Below, piece by piece: positions 46,426-57,013 of a stretch of DNA of 64,000 nt. Origin of the DNA: Thinopyrum elongatum (lineage: Eukaryota; Streptophyta; Magnoliopsida; Poales; Poaceae); contig CM022303.1 in NCBI GenBank assembly GCA_011799875.1, positions 274,546,904 to 274,610,903 of the forward strand, in the 5' to 3' direction. The position numbers and the translations under genes are program-made. Every line of letters starts with the position of its first letter. Within the stretch, counting starts at the first letter, position 1. Under the pieces are notes generated by a model that had not been told where the DNA came from, made no database searches, and worked only from the letters and a program-made list of their open reading frames with translations.

Positions 46426-47936
46426 AAATTTGGCTAAAAATCAGAGGAGATCCTCACCTTGTTGGATGAGCTCATCCTTCAATAGCACCTCAAGGCCACG
46501 GCCTGGGAGGAGGGGAGGGGGAGCGAGGTGCCTTCCGTCGGAGTGGGGCATCGGCCGTACTTGTGCGGCGACCGCCGGAGTAGTGCGTTGGATGGACCAC
46601 AACAGAGCAGCTGCTGGAGACCATGAGAATGAGGGGCGGCGCTAGAGGGAGGAGCAGCCGGGGAGATTTGGCCCTACCCGCCGGCCATGTAGCCTAGCTG
46701 GACAGAGCGTCGTCGAGGATCAGGCCAGATGGGACTAGTGGCGACGGCTCGCTGGAGGAACCCTAGCGCTGCAGGCAGGGGATCGAGATAGAGGGAAAGG
46801 GGAGAGGAGATGCAAGCGGGCAGGGCAATGAACGCTTGTGTGTTTGTTTTTACTTGAGGGTCAGGTGTGACGCGGGTGTGAGCACTGGCATTTTTAGTGT
46901 AATATAGGTAGACAACATAGTCATTTCACTATTCTCCTTCCCTTCAATTTTTAGTGAGTTTCAACCCGAAGCACCCCCCCCCCCTCCAAAGCGATATAAG
47001 TTAAGCACAAGCCCATAACTCAAAGATGACTTCTTTACATCTTTTATGGCTTATTTTGACAATAAGCTCTGAAAAGGCGGAATAGAACTGGCCCTTAACC
47101 TGCAATTCAATTGTGCGTGCAATGATGAATCACTCCTGCCTGCTATAGAGTACATTTAGGCATCATACATGGCATAACCTAATACGTGTGCATTTCATTA
47201 TAGAATCTGAAATATGCAATGTTTATGTTAGTTCATACGTTGCACATGATGTTTAAATGCCCCTTAAATCTGGTCAGTCAAGTGATGGTCTTTAAGCCTC
47301 CTTCTATGCTTCTTTTCTTGATATGTAATTCAGTGTTGTGCAAGATTTGCTCACACATCTGTTCAATTGCTTGTTTGTATCAGCCAGCCATACTAGGACT
47401 GTTTGCTTTCATTACTTACTGTTCTTGACTTAACAGAGCTTGTCAACGATTTAAACACTAAGGGCTGCTGTAGTGGGGGCCTGTATAACTCATAGGTGAC
47501 ATAAAGGTTTGGCTGTACACTAAAGTAGGCTCTCCATGAGTACCTGGAGATCCAGTTCGAAGGTATGCCTAGTTTTTACACAGTGCACACATAGTAAATG
47601 CTCATTTCATTGTGTGCAAGAGATGTGGCATGTTTCATTATGTGGTGTTGTTTTGTTATAATGTTCAGTAGCTGCGTGTGGTCTAAATTTGTAACATGTC
47701 TGTGTTTTCGATTTGGCCCCAACATCATGCTCCTCTGGTGAGCTAAGAGAGATTTCTGTATGCGGGCTGCACAGACTACCATTTTTATAATTTTTTAAAT
47801 ATCACCTGCTTATACTTCATGACGTGTAGCATTATTGTTACTCCTGTTTTGCCATGTACAAAATAGTTTGTCTTGCTCGCTTCACTGTTGTAACTATATT
47901 TTTACCCTAGTCATGTGTACTTACAGAAACATTTCA
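46426..47936. other. CACTA interior, no gene recognised (possible introns)
   Basis: GC-rich to about 46890, then AT-rich with T-rich stretches and plant intron-like composition leading to the AG acceptor before 47937. A C run lies near 46972-46984. Confidence 0.4.
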
Positions 47937-48201
47937 GGATGAAGTGACATCAACACAAAGATCTGCGAGCAGTGCGGCATGGCCATTACAAAATGATTAT
48001 GGATTGGAATTGGAATGTGCTAATGTTCTCGAGCATCAACTAGAGGTGGCAAGACAACGTGTACATGATTCTCAACATGCAATCAACAAGTTGAGACTGG
48101 AGTTGCAGGTATTAGATGCAGGAGTCAAAAAAATGAAACAAGACACTGAGGTAACCACGAAGGAATTGGAGATTTTGCAGACTGAAATTTATGCTATCTA
48201 A
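47937..48201 (+). CDS. Coiled-coil terminal exon, possible CACTA second gene product
   Basis: After a TTACAGAAACATTTCAG acceptor-like sequence an open frame of 88 codons runs to a TAA at 48199-48201. From about residue 28 it is a heptad-like coiled coil (LEHQLEVARQRV, KLRLELQVLDAGVKKMKQD, ELEILQTEI). Coiled-coil C-termini are common in the plant En/Spm accessory (TNPA/Ptta-like) proteins that bind subterminal repeats, and the exon ends 0.3 kb before the right subterminal array. No upstream exon was identified with confidence, and gypsy B now lies between it and the promoter-like region at 36.5-37.6 kb. It could also be captured host sequence. Confidence 0.45.
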
Positions 48202-48479
48202 ATCCGGCCAATCCTATTTTCTGAAGAGATTATAGTTCAAATGGTAAGTTATGTTGATGCGTGTCCATGATGTATGAGCTTTATTTGCCCAGTGTATGTA
48301 ATTTGCTGTTTGTGTACGCTTTATTATCACTGGTGCCGAACTATAATGCCCAGTGGGTATAATCTGCTGTAATTTCTTTATTGTATAGTGTAGGATTATT
48401 CTTCGTTTCTATGCCTTAGTCTCTTTATTGTATAGTGTAGGTTTTTTAGAGGCAATAGTATAGAGTAGGTTAATTCTGT

Positions 48480-49714
48480 GTATATGCTATATCGTTGAAA
48501 CGGGGGCCAACACGCCCAAACATTACCTGGACACCATCCGAACAAACAAACATTTGTAGTCAAAGTGGGCCATCATTGGGCTGGTCAACTTAATATTTAG
48601 TGGATCCCAAACGATGTGGCCCACCGTAACAACGGCTCTTAGCAGGCCGTTAACAGGCCGAAAGCTCGATAGGGCCGTATAAATGGAAATGGCCCGCGGG
48701 CCTCTAGCAGGCCGAAGCAAATGTCAATTTTGTCGTGGCCCCTTTTACTTTACGGGCCAGTAAGAGGCCAAAAGTGTTTTGGGCCAGAAGAGGCCCAATT
48801 TGTAAACTAGGCTTTCAACAGGCCGAAAGTCGCATCGGGCTGAAATTGTGCCCTGCGGAACGTGGACCGCTAATGGACCCAAAATTAGGTTGCACCGTTA
48901 AAGGCCCAACTGTTGTGCGGGCCGTTAACAGGCCGAAAGACAAAATGGGCTAGGAATTGGCCCATTTACCGAATGGGCCGAGGAAAGGCCGAAAGTCACA
49001 ACGGGCTAGAAGTTAGCCCAACTGCACAATGGGCCGAGAAAAGGCCGAAAGACGTACCGGGCCGTTAACGGGCTGGAACTTACGATGGGCTGCTAATAGG
49101 CCGAAAGAAGGTCAGGCCATAATTGGGCCCAAAGACGTAGCGGGCCGTTAACGGGCTGGAACTGATGATGGGCTGGAAATTGTCAAATCTAGAATGGGCC
49201 TTTGATGGGCTGATTCTATGTAACTTGTATGACTCAAGTAGGCCGCTAATGGGCCGGCCCGCTTATTTTGACAGGCCCGGCCTTTTAACCTAAACGGGCC
49301 TCTGTTGGGCCGAGCCATGTGTCGACGTACCATAGGCTTGTCCCGTCCACTCGCTTGATGACACCTGTCCCAACGCTGAGCTGACACGTGGATCCTCCGG
49401 CGAATGAGAATTTTACACGTGGAAAATCCCCATTGGTCGGGGCTGTTAACGGGTTATCGGATCCAAACCGGAACCCGATAGTTTAATAGCGACCCGTTAC
49501 GGTGGATGCCACGTGTCGGTTACCCTTGACGAAAGCACTTCCATGACGCGCCATTTATCGTCATGGAAGTGGACACTTCTGTGATGATAATTTTGGTATT
49601 GTCATGGAATACTTCTACGACAGCACAGGTATGACTATCTTGATTCTGTCATAAAATCATCATGGATGTACATGCATGAGAGAAAATGTGACCTACTGTG
49701 ACAAACACGTATCA
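48480..49714. repeat. CACTA right subterminal repeat region
   Basis: From about 48590 to 49320 motifs GGGCCGTTAACGGGCTGG, CAGGCCGAAAG and AATGGGCC recur in direct orientation every 30-60 bp. From 49340 to 49714 follow CACGTG-containing motifs and several GTCATGGAA and CATCACGG units related to the terminal repeat. This is the counterpart of the left subterminal array. Confidence 0.82.
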
Positions 49715-49742
49715 TCACGGAAGTGTATTTTTTTTTGTAGTG
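49715..49742 (-). repeat. CACTA terminal inverted repeat, right
   Basis: Complement reads CACTACAAAAAAAAATACAC then TTCCGTGA, matching the left terminus with two extra A/T bases. Confidence 0.92.
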
Positions 49743-49745
49743 GTG
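49743..49745. repeat. CACTA target-site duplication, right (GTG)
   Basis: GTG in the same codon phase as 1794-1796; the gypsy C frame continues directly behind it. Confidence 0.93.
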
Positions 49746-51530
49746 TCTCATGAGTTTAATTTCTCCAAATTTCGTAGACAACCCCATGATAAAGAATTAC
49801 CTAGTAAAGATGAAATTATTGGTCTTGTTTCTATTGCCGTGCCCCCTACTGATCCTTTAGAATAATACTTGATAGACCATGAAAATGACATGTTCATGAA
49901 TCAAAGAAATGAAATAGATGAGATATTCTTTAAACAAATGTCTGTTTTGAAACACAATTTGCCTGTTGAGACTCTTGGAGATCCTCTACCACCCAAGAGT
50001 GATCATGTGTTCGATCTTAAACAATTACCTGATACTTTGAAATATGCTTATCTCGATGAAAAGAAGATATATCCTGTTATTATTAGTGCTAACCTTTCAG
50101 AGCATGAAGAAAAGAAATTATTGAATACTCTGAGGAAGCATCGTGCCGCTATTGGATATACTCTTGATGATCTTAAGGGCATTAGTCCCACTCTATGTCA
50201 GCACAAAATTAATATGGAACCTGATGCTAAACCAGTTGTTGATCATCAGCGACGATTGAATCCTAGAATGAAAGAAGTGGTAAGGAGTGAAATATTAAAG
50301 CTTCTAGAAGCAGGTATAATCTATCATGTTGCTGATAGTAGATGGGTAAGCCCTGTTCATTGTGTCCCTAAGAAAGGGGGTATTACTGTTGTTCCTAACG
50401 CTAAAAATGAATTGATTCCGCAAAGAATTGTTACAGATTATAGAATGGTAACTGATTTTAGAAAATTAAATAAAGCTACTAGGAAAGATCATTATCCTCT
50501 GCCATTCATTGATCAAATGCTAGAAAGACTATCAAAACATACACATTTTTTGCTTTCTAGATGGTTATTCTGGTTTTTCCCAAATACCCATGTCACAAGA
50601 GGGTCAAGAAAAAACTACTTTTACATGCTCTTTTGGTACTTTTGCTTATAGACGTATGCATTTTGGCTATTGCAATGCACCTACTACCTTTCAAAGATGT
50701 ATGACTACTATATTCTCTGACTTCTGTGAAAAGATTGTTGAGGTTTTCATGGATGATTTCTCCATTTACGGAACTTCTTTTGATGATTGCTTAAGCAACC
50801 TTGATCGAGTTTTGTAGAGATGTGAAGATACTAATCTTGTCTTGAATTGGGAAAAGTGTAACTTTATGGTTAATGAAGGTATTGTCTTTGGGCATAAAAT
50901 TTCAAAAAGAGGTATTGAATTTTATAAAGCTAAAGTTGATGCTATTGAAACAATGTTGTGTCCTAAATATATCAAAGGTATAAGAAGTTTCCTTGGTCAT
51001 GTTGGTTTCTATAGGAGATTTATTAAAGACTTCTCTAAAATTTCTAGGCCTCTTACTAATCTCTTGCAAAAAGATGCTCCATTTGTTTTTGATGATGATT
51101 ATGTAGAAGCATTTGAAATCCTTAAGAAAGCCTTAATTTCTGCACCTATTGTTCAACCACCTGATTGGAACCTACCCTTTGAAATTATGTTTGATGCTAG
51201 TGATTATGATGTTGGTGCTGTTCTAGGACAAAGAGTTGATAAAAAATTAGATGTTATCCATTTTGCTAGTAAAATTCTAGACAGTGCTCAAAGAAATTAT
51301 GCTACTACTGAAAAAGAATTTCTAGCAGTTGTGTTTGCCATGATAAATTCAGATCTTATATTGTTGATTCTAAAGTAACTGTTCACACTGATCATGCTGC
51401 TATTAAATATCTTATGGAAAATAAAAATGCTAAACCTAGACTCATTAGGTGGGTTCTCTTGCTACAAGAATTTGATTTACATATTATTGATAGAAAGGGA
51501 GCTGAGAACCCCGTAGTAGACAACTTGTCT
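49743..51530 (+). pseudogene. Gypsy element C reverse transcriptase and RNase H, broken
   Basis: Continues the protease frame after the CACTA, with a TAA at 49863-49865. RT blocks include DSRWVSPVHCVPKKGG, VTDFRKLNKATRKDHYPLPF, GTFAYRRMHFGYCNAPTTFQ and the active site VFMDDFSIYG. A frame change near 50560 and a TAG at 50815-50817 interrupt it. RNase H follows with [24 protein letters not shown] and, after another shift near 51340, [11 protein letters not shown]. The order RT, RNase H, integrase and the sequence style fit Athila-group Ty3/gypsy elements. Function in life was cDNA synthesis; the copy is now inactive. Confidence 0.93.
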
Positions 51531-52953
51531 AGGTTAGAAAATATTCTTGATGACCCACTACCTATTGATGATAGCTTTTCTGATGAACAATTAGTTGTTA
51601 TAAATGTTTCTCGTAGTACTCCATGGTATGCAGACTATGCTAATTATATTGTTGCTAAATTTATACCACCTAGTTTTACATACCAACAAAATAAAAAGTT
51701 TTTCTATGATTTAAGACATTACTTTTGGGATGACCCACACCTTTATAAAGAAGGAGTAGATGGTGTTATTAGACGTTGTGTACCTGAGCATGAACAGGAG
51801 CAAATCCTACGCAAGTGTCACTCCAAGGCCTACGGAGGACACCATGCTGGAGATAGAACTGCACACAAGGTATTACAATCTGGTTTTTATTGGCCTACTC
51901 TTTTTATGGATGCTCGTAAGTTTGTCTTGTCTTGCGATGAATGTCAAAGGATTGGTAATATTAGTAGACGTTAGGAAATGCCTATGAACTATTCACTTTG
52001 TTATTGAACCATTTGATGTTTGGGGATTTGATTATATGGGACCTTTTCCTTCCTCCAATGGGTATACACATATTTTGGTTGTTGTTGATTATGTTACTAA
52101 GTGGGTAGAAGCTATTCCAACTAGTAGTGCTGATCATAACACCTCCATTAAAATGCTTAAAGAAGTTATTTTCCCAAGGTTTGGAGTCCCCAGATATTTA
52201 ATGACTGATGGTAGTTCACATTTTATTCATGGTGCTTTCCGTAAAATGCTTGCTAAGTATGATGTTAACCATACAATTGCATCTCCAAATCACCCTCAGT
52301 CTAGTGGTCAAGTAGAATTAAGTAATAGAGAAATAAAATTGATCCTGCAAAAGACTGTTAATAGATCCAGGAAGAATTGGTCTAAGAAACTTGATGATGC
52401 ACTATGGGCTTATAGAACTGCTTATAAAAATCCTATGGGTATGTCTCCATATAAAATGGTATATGGAAAAGCATGTCACTTACCTCTTGAACTAGAACAT
52501 AAGGCTTATTGGGCAATTAAAGAGCTTAACTATGATTTCAAACTTGATGGTGAGAAGAGGTTATTTGACATTTGCTCAGTTGATGAATGGAAAGCCCAAG
52601 CCTATGAGAATGCCAAATTGTTTAAAGAAAAAGTTAAAAGATGGCATGACAAAAGGATACAAAAGCGTGAATTTAATGTGGGTGACCATGTCTTGCTATA
52701 CAATTCTCGTTTAAGATTTTTTGCAGGAAAACTTCTCTCTAAATGGGAAGGGCCTTACATTATCGAGGAAGTTTATCGTTCCGGTGCCATCAAGATCAAC
52801 AATGCTGAGGGTACCAAACCGAAGGTGGTAAATGGGCAAAGAATCAAGCATTATATCACAGGTACTCCCATAAATATTGAAAGCAATATTATTAATACCA
52901 TAACACCGGAAGAGTACATAAGGGAAACTTTCCAGAACGCTCCAGAGTCCTAA
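51531..52953 (+). pseudogene. Gypsy element C integrase, broken
   Basis: The H2C2 zinc finger ([21 protein letters not shown], about 51840-51960) is followed by a TAG at 51972-51974 and a frame change. The catalytic core (52036-52953) shows the first Asp just upstream of [12 protein letters not shown], the second in LMTDGSSHF and Glu in [13 protein letters not shown]. The C-terminal part has the [18 protein letters not shown] block typical of plant gypsy integrases. The core to the stop is one open frame of 305 codons. Confidence 0.93.
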
Positions 52954-53272
52954 AAGGCAATAGGTATGTGATATGGTAAGTAAACCGACTCCAAAACTTT
53001 ACCAAAAGCAATTTTACTCTGTTTTGGAATATTTAAAAAATTAGGAAAATAAGAAGCAGTCCGAAAAGTGCACGAGGAGGCGACAAGCCGTGGGGGCGCG
53101 CCTCCCTGGCTTGTGGCCACCTCGTGTGCCCTCCGGACTCCGTTTTCTTGCATAATACTTCTTATGCTCGGGAAAAAATCATTATATAATCTCCCAAAGG
53201 TTTTGACCACCGTACCACGACAATATCCTCTGTTCTTGTTTCGAGCTATTTCTGTAGAAGATTTAGAGCAAG
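52954..53272 (+). other. Gypsy element C spacer between integrase and extra ORF
   Basis: About 320 bp with a GC-rich inverted segment (GGGGCGCGCC at about 53093) similar in style to LTR sequence of related elements. No coding signal. Confidence 0.5.
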
Positions 53273-53689
53273 ATGTCTTCGCAAAATTCAGATGGAGAGA
53301 GCTATGTTTCCCATTATACTTCGGATCCAAAGATCTTTGTGGAAATTTACCCTTACCTATGGTCCTCGGAGGAAGAGCAAGATTATGACCCGGAGGAGGA
53401 GCAAGATTTCAATATGGAGAAAATAAGGAACGAGAGCTCCGGCGAAGATGAAGATCCACTACCTCAACCTGGAGATATGCACGTGGAATTCAAGAAGTCA
53501 AGCCTTCCTAAGGTCCAATATATTCCACCCTGTTTTCTGCAGGACAGCAAGGCGGCTTTATGCAAAAAGATATTGAAGCTTGAGCTCGACAATGATGATC
53601 TAAGGGAGGAAAATTTTAGCCTCAGACGCAAACTGGAGAAGAAGAATGCTACAACTCCATCATCACCACCACCGAAAAAGGAAACTTGA
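53273..53689 (+). CDS. Gypsy element C extra ORF downstream of integrase, coiled-coil protein
   Basis: An intact 138-codon frame starts at the ATG at 53273 and follows the integrase by 0.3 kb, the place where Athila-type elements carry their additional ORF. The N-terminal half is acidic (SSEEEQDYDPEEEQDFN), then comes a conserved-looking KVQYIPPCFLQDS, and residues about 100-128 form a charged coiled coil (KKILKLELDNDDLREENFSLRRKLEKK). No signal peptide or membrane segment is seen, so it does not look like an envelope protein. It is the only unbroken frame of element C. A second protein-like region is not present before the purine tract. Confidence 0.6.
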   Translation: MSSQNSDGESYVSHYTSDPKIFVEIYPYLWSSEEEQDYDPEEEQDFNMEKIRNESSGEDEDPLPQPGDMHVEFKKSSLPKVQYIPPCFLQDSKAALCKKILKLELDNDDLREENFSLRRKLEKKNATTPSSPPPKKET

Positions 53690-55227
53690 GTACATGGGTA
53701 TGGGCACTCCCCTTGGCTTGTGCCAAGCTTGGGGGAGGTGCCCCGGTATCGTATCACCATCACATCCTTACCTTTATCATTTTCCTTAGTTCTATCCTTT
53801 CAGTTATATCTTGGTTTAGTAAAATAAAGTTTTTTAGTATGACCTAGTCTTTTAGTTTTGCTTCGTGATCTATCTATGTAACCGAGTTTCAAAGTTATAT
53901 AATAAAGAGTAGTTTTAAGTAAGGGCTTTGCTTTCTTGTTTTGGTCTTGGAAAAAGAAGAAAAATGATAAAGAAATAAAAAGATTATAAAATAATCTTAT
54001 GGAGAGTGATGACTTCACATATAAGAAATACGAGGATTGAAACTTGTTGTGGGTTGACAAACATAGTTTTGGTCATTGTTGCAATTAAAAGGAAGTAATA
54101 AAGAAAGATAGGTTCACATATAAATATATTATCTTGGACATCTTTTATGACTGTGAGCACTCATGAAAATATTATATGCTAATAAGTTGATGTTGGACAA
54201 GGAAGACAACATAATGAGTTATGTTTACTTATTTCCGAATAGAAGTTATATTGTCATGGATCCTCTAACATGTGACGCTTGCTTCCACCTCATACTACCT
54301 AAAAATCCCACACCAAGTAGAGATACTACCTGTGCATCTAAACTCCTTCAACCTAGTTTGCCATGAGAGTCCACTATACCTACCTATGGATTGAGTAAGA
54401 ACCTTCAAGTAAGTTGTCGTCGGTGCAAGCAATAAAAATTGCTCTTTAAATATGTATGATCTATTAGTGTGAGGAAAATAAACTTTATATGAACTTGTGA
54501 TAGGGAAGAAATAAAAGTGACGGATTGCATAATAAAGTTTCCTATCACAAGCGGCAATATAAAGTGACGTTCTGTTGCATTAAGAGTTCGTGCATCCAAC
54601 CAAAAAGCGCATGACAACCTCTGCTTCCCTCTGCGAAGGGCCTATCTTTTACCTTTTAGTACTTACCTTAATGCAAAGAGTCATGGTGATCCTCACCATT
54701 CCCTATATTTTGCCTTTTTCTTTTGGCAAGCGTCATGTGTTGGGGAAAGATCTAGACACATATATCCACTCGGATGCAGGTGATCATGAGTTATTATTGT
54801 TGACATTACCCTTGAGGTAAACTGTTGGGAGGCGAGACTATAAGCCCTATCTTTCTACGTGTCTGATTGAAGCTTTGATCTCATGAGTATCTCGTGAGTG
54901 TTAGCAATTATGAAAGACTAAAAGATGATTGAGTATGTGGACTTGCTAGACAAGCTCGTATATTGACTCTTCCCGATGTTATGATAAATTGCAATTTCTT
55001 CAATGACCGAGATCATAGTTTGTTGGTTTTGAATAAAGTTTCTGGTTCATACTTTACTTTGTGAACAAATTATCACTTTAGCATAAGAAGTTATATGACA
55101 ATATGTTGTTGTTCTAAAGATGATCATGATGCCCTCATGTCCGTATTTTATTTTATCGACACCTCTATCTCTAAACATGTGGTCATGATTATCGATTTCG
55201 GCTTTTGCCTGAGGACAAGCGAGGTCT
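53690..55227 (+). other. Gypsy element C 3' untranslated region
   Basis: Begins with GCCAAGCTTGGGGGAGGTGC near 53726, a purine-tract-like block. About 54160-54860 matches gypsy B (40600-41340, inverse). No coding domain. Confidence 0.75.
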
Positions 55228-55240
55228 AAGCTTGGGGGCG
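55228..55240 (+). other. Gypsy element C polypurine tract
   Basis: AAGCTTGGGGGCG directly before the 3' LTR start, same type as in elements A, B and E. Confidence 0.85.
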
Positions 55241-55241
55241 T

Positions 55242-55788
55242 TGATACGTCCATTTTGCATCATGCTTTTATGTTGATATTTATTGCATTATGGACTATTA
55301 TTTCACATTATGGTGCAATACTTATGTCTTTTCTCTCTTATTTTACAAGGTTTACACAAAGAGGGAGAATGCCGGCAGCTCGAATCCTGGACCGGAAAGG
55401 AGCAAATCTGATATAACTATTCTGCACAACTCCAAAAGTCCTGAAAATTTACGAAGAATTATTTTGGAATATATAAAAAATTATTGGGCGAAGAAACTAC
55501 CAGAGGGGACCCACCAGGTGGCCACAAGCCTGGGGGCGCACCTTACATCCCAGGGCGCCCCAGGGCTTGTGGGCCCCCTGGCCATCGTCTGGTGCCCTTC
55601 TTCTGCTATATGGCTGGTTTTGCCCTAAAAAAATAAGAAGGAAGCTTACGGGACAAAGCGCCGCCGTCTCGAGGCGGAACTTGGGCAAGAGCAATCTAGG
55701 GCTCCGGCAGAGCGATTCTGCCGGGGAAACTTCCCTCCCGGAGGGGGAAATCGAAGCCATCGTCATCACCAATGATCCTCTTGTCGAG
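55242..55788 (+). repeat. Gypsy element C 3' LTR, first part
   Basis: Starts TGATACGTCCATTTTGCATC. Split after 547 bp by element E; it resumes at 60710. Full LTR would be about 1,519 bp. Confidence 0.9.
55784..55788. repeat. Element E target-site duplication, left (TCGAG)
   Basis: TCGAG before the LTR start at 55789, repeated at 60705-60709. Confidence 0.93.
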
Positions 55789-57013
55789 TGATACGTCTCC
55801 AACGTATCTATAATTTTTTATTGTTCCATGCTATTATATTATCTGTTTTGGATGTTTTATATGCATTAATATGCTATTTTATATTATTTTTGGGACTAAC
55901 CTATTAACCTAGAGCCCAGTGCTAGTTTCTGTTTTTTCCTTGTTTTTTTAGCTTCGTGGAAAAGGAATACCAAACGGAGTCCAAATGGAATAAAATCTTC
56001 GCGATGATTTTTCTTGGACCAGAAGACACCCAGGAGACTTGAAGATGAAGTCGGAGGATCCACGAGGCGCCACAAGGGTGGAGGGTGCGCCCAGGGGGGT
56101 AGGGCGTGCCCCCTGGCCTTGTGAGCCCCCCGTGACCCTCCTGACCTAATTCTTTTGCCTATATATTAACGTATGTTCCCAAACCACCAGAAGCATCCAC
56201 GAAAACACTTTTCCACCGCCGCAACCTTCTGTACCCGTGAGATCCCATCTAGGGACCTTTTCCGGCACCCTGCCGGAGGGGGATTTGATCACGGAGGGCT
56301 TCTACATCAACCCTATTGCCCTTCCGATGAAGCGTGTGTAGTTTACCTTAGACCTACGGGTCCATAGCTAGTAGCTAGATGGCTTCTTCTCTCTCTCTTT
56401 GATTCTCAATAGCATGTTCTCCTTGATGTTCTTGGAGATCTATTCGATGTAATACTTTTTTGCGGTGTGTTTGCCGAGATCCGATGAATTGTGGATTTAT
56501 GATCAGATTATCTATGAATAGTATTTGAATCTTCTCTGAATTCTTTTATGCATGATTTGATATCTTTGTAATTCTCTTCGAACTATCGATTTGGTTTAGC
56601 CAACTAGATTGGTTTTTCTTGTAATGGGAGAAGTGCTTAGCTTTGGGTTCAATCTTGCGGTGTCCTTTCCCAGTGACAGTAGGGGCAGCAAGGCATGTAT
56701 TGTATTGTTGCCATCGAGGATAAAAAGATGGGGTTTACATCATATTGCTTGAGTTTATTCCTCTACATCATGTCATCTTACTTAATGCGTTACTCTGTTC
56801 TTCATGAACTTAATACTCTAGATGCAGGCAGGAGTCAGTCGATGTGTGGAGTAATAGTAGTAGATGCAGAATCGTTTCGGTCTACTTGACACGGACGTGA
56901 TGCCTATATTCATGATCATTGCCTTAGATATTGTCATAACTTTGTGCTTTTCTATCAATTGCTCGGCAGTAATTTGTTCACCCACCGTATTATTTGCTAT
57001 CTTGAGAGAAGCC
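55789..57013 (+). repeat. Element E 5' LTR, truncated at its 3' side
   Basis: Begins TGATACGTCTCCAACGTATC. Homology to 59103-60309 ends at GAGAGAAGCCT; the following GCTTGGAGTGTATTG is interior sequence. Confidence 0.9.

Larger units (their letters stand above)
1797..49742. mobile_element. CACTA (En/Spm superfamily) transposon, 47.9 kb with nested retroelements
   Basis: The element begins CACTACAAAAAAA and ends with the inverse TTTTTTTGTAGTG, has 26-28 bp imperfect terminal inverted repeats, a GTG target duplication, and subterminal repeat arrays at both ends. The coding frame of gypsy C is continuous across the excised insert, which shows that everything between arrived as one insertion or nested into it later. 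Subtracting gypsy A (with its copia insert), gypsy B and their duplications leaves about 24.8 kb. No En/Spm TNP2-type transposase was recognised; a coiled-coil exon at 47937-48201 may be part of a second element gene. The left part carries several host-like gene segments. The termini resemble an abundant wheat CACTA family (Jorge or Caspar group), named from memory only. Confidence 0.9.
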
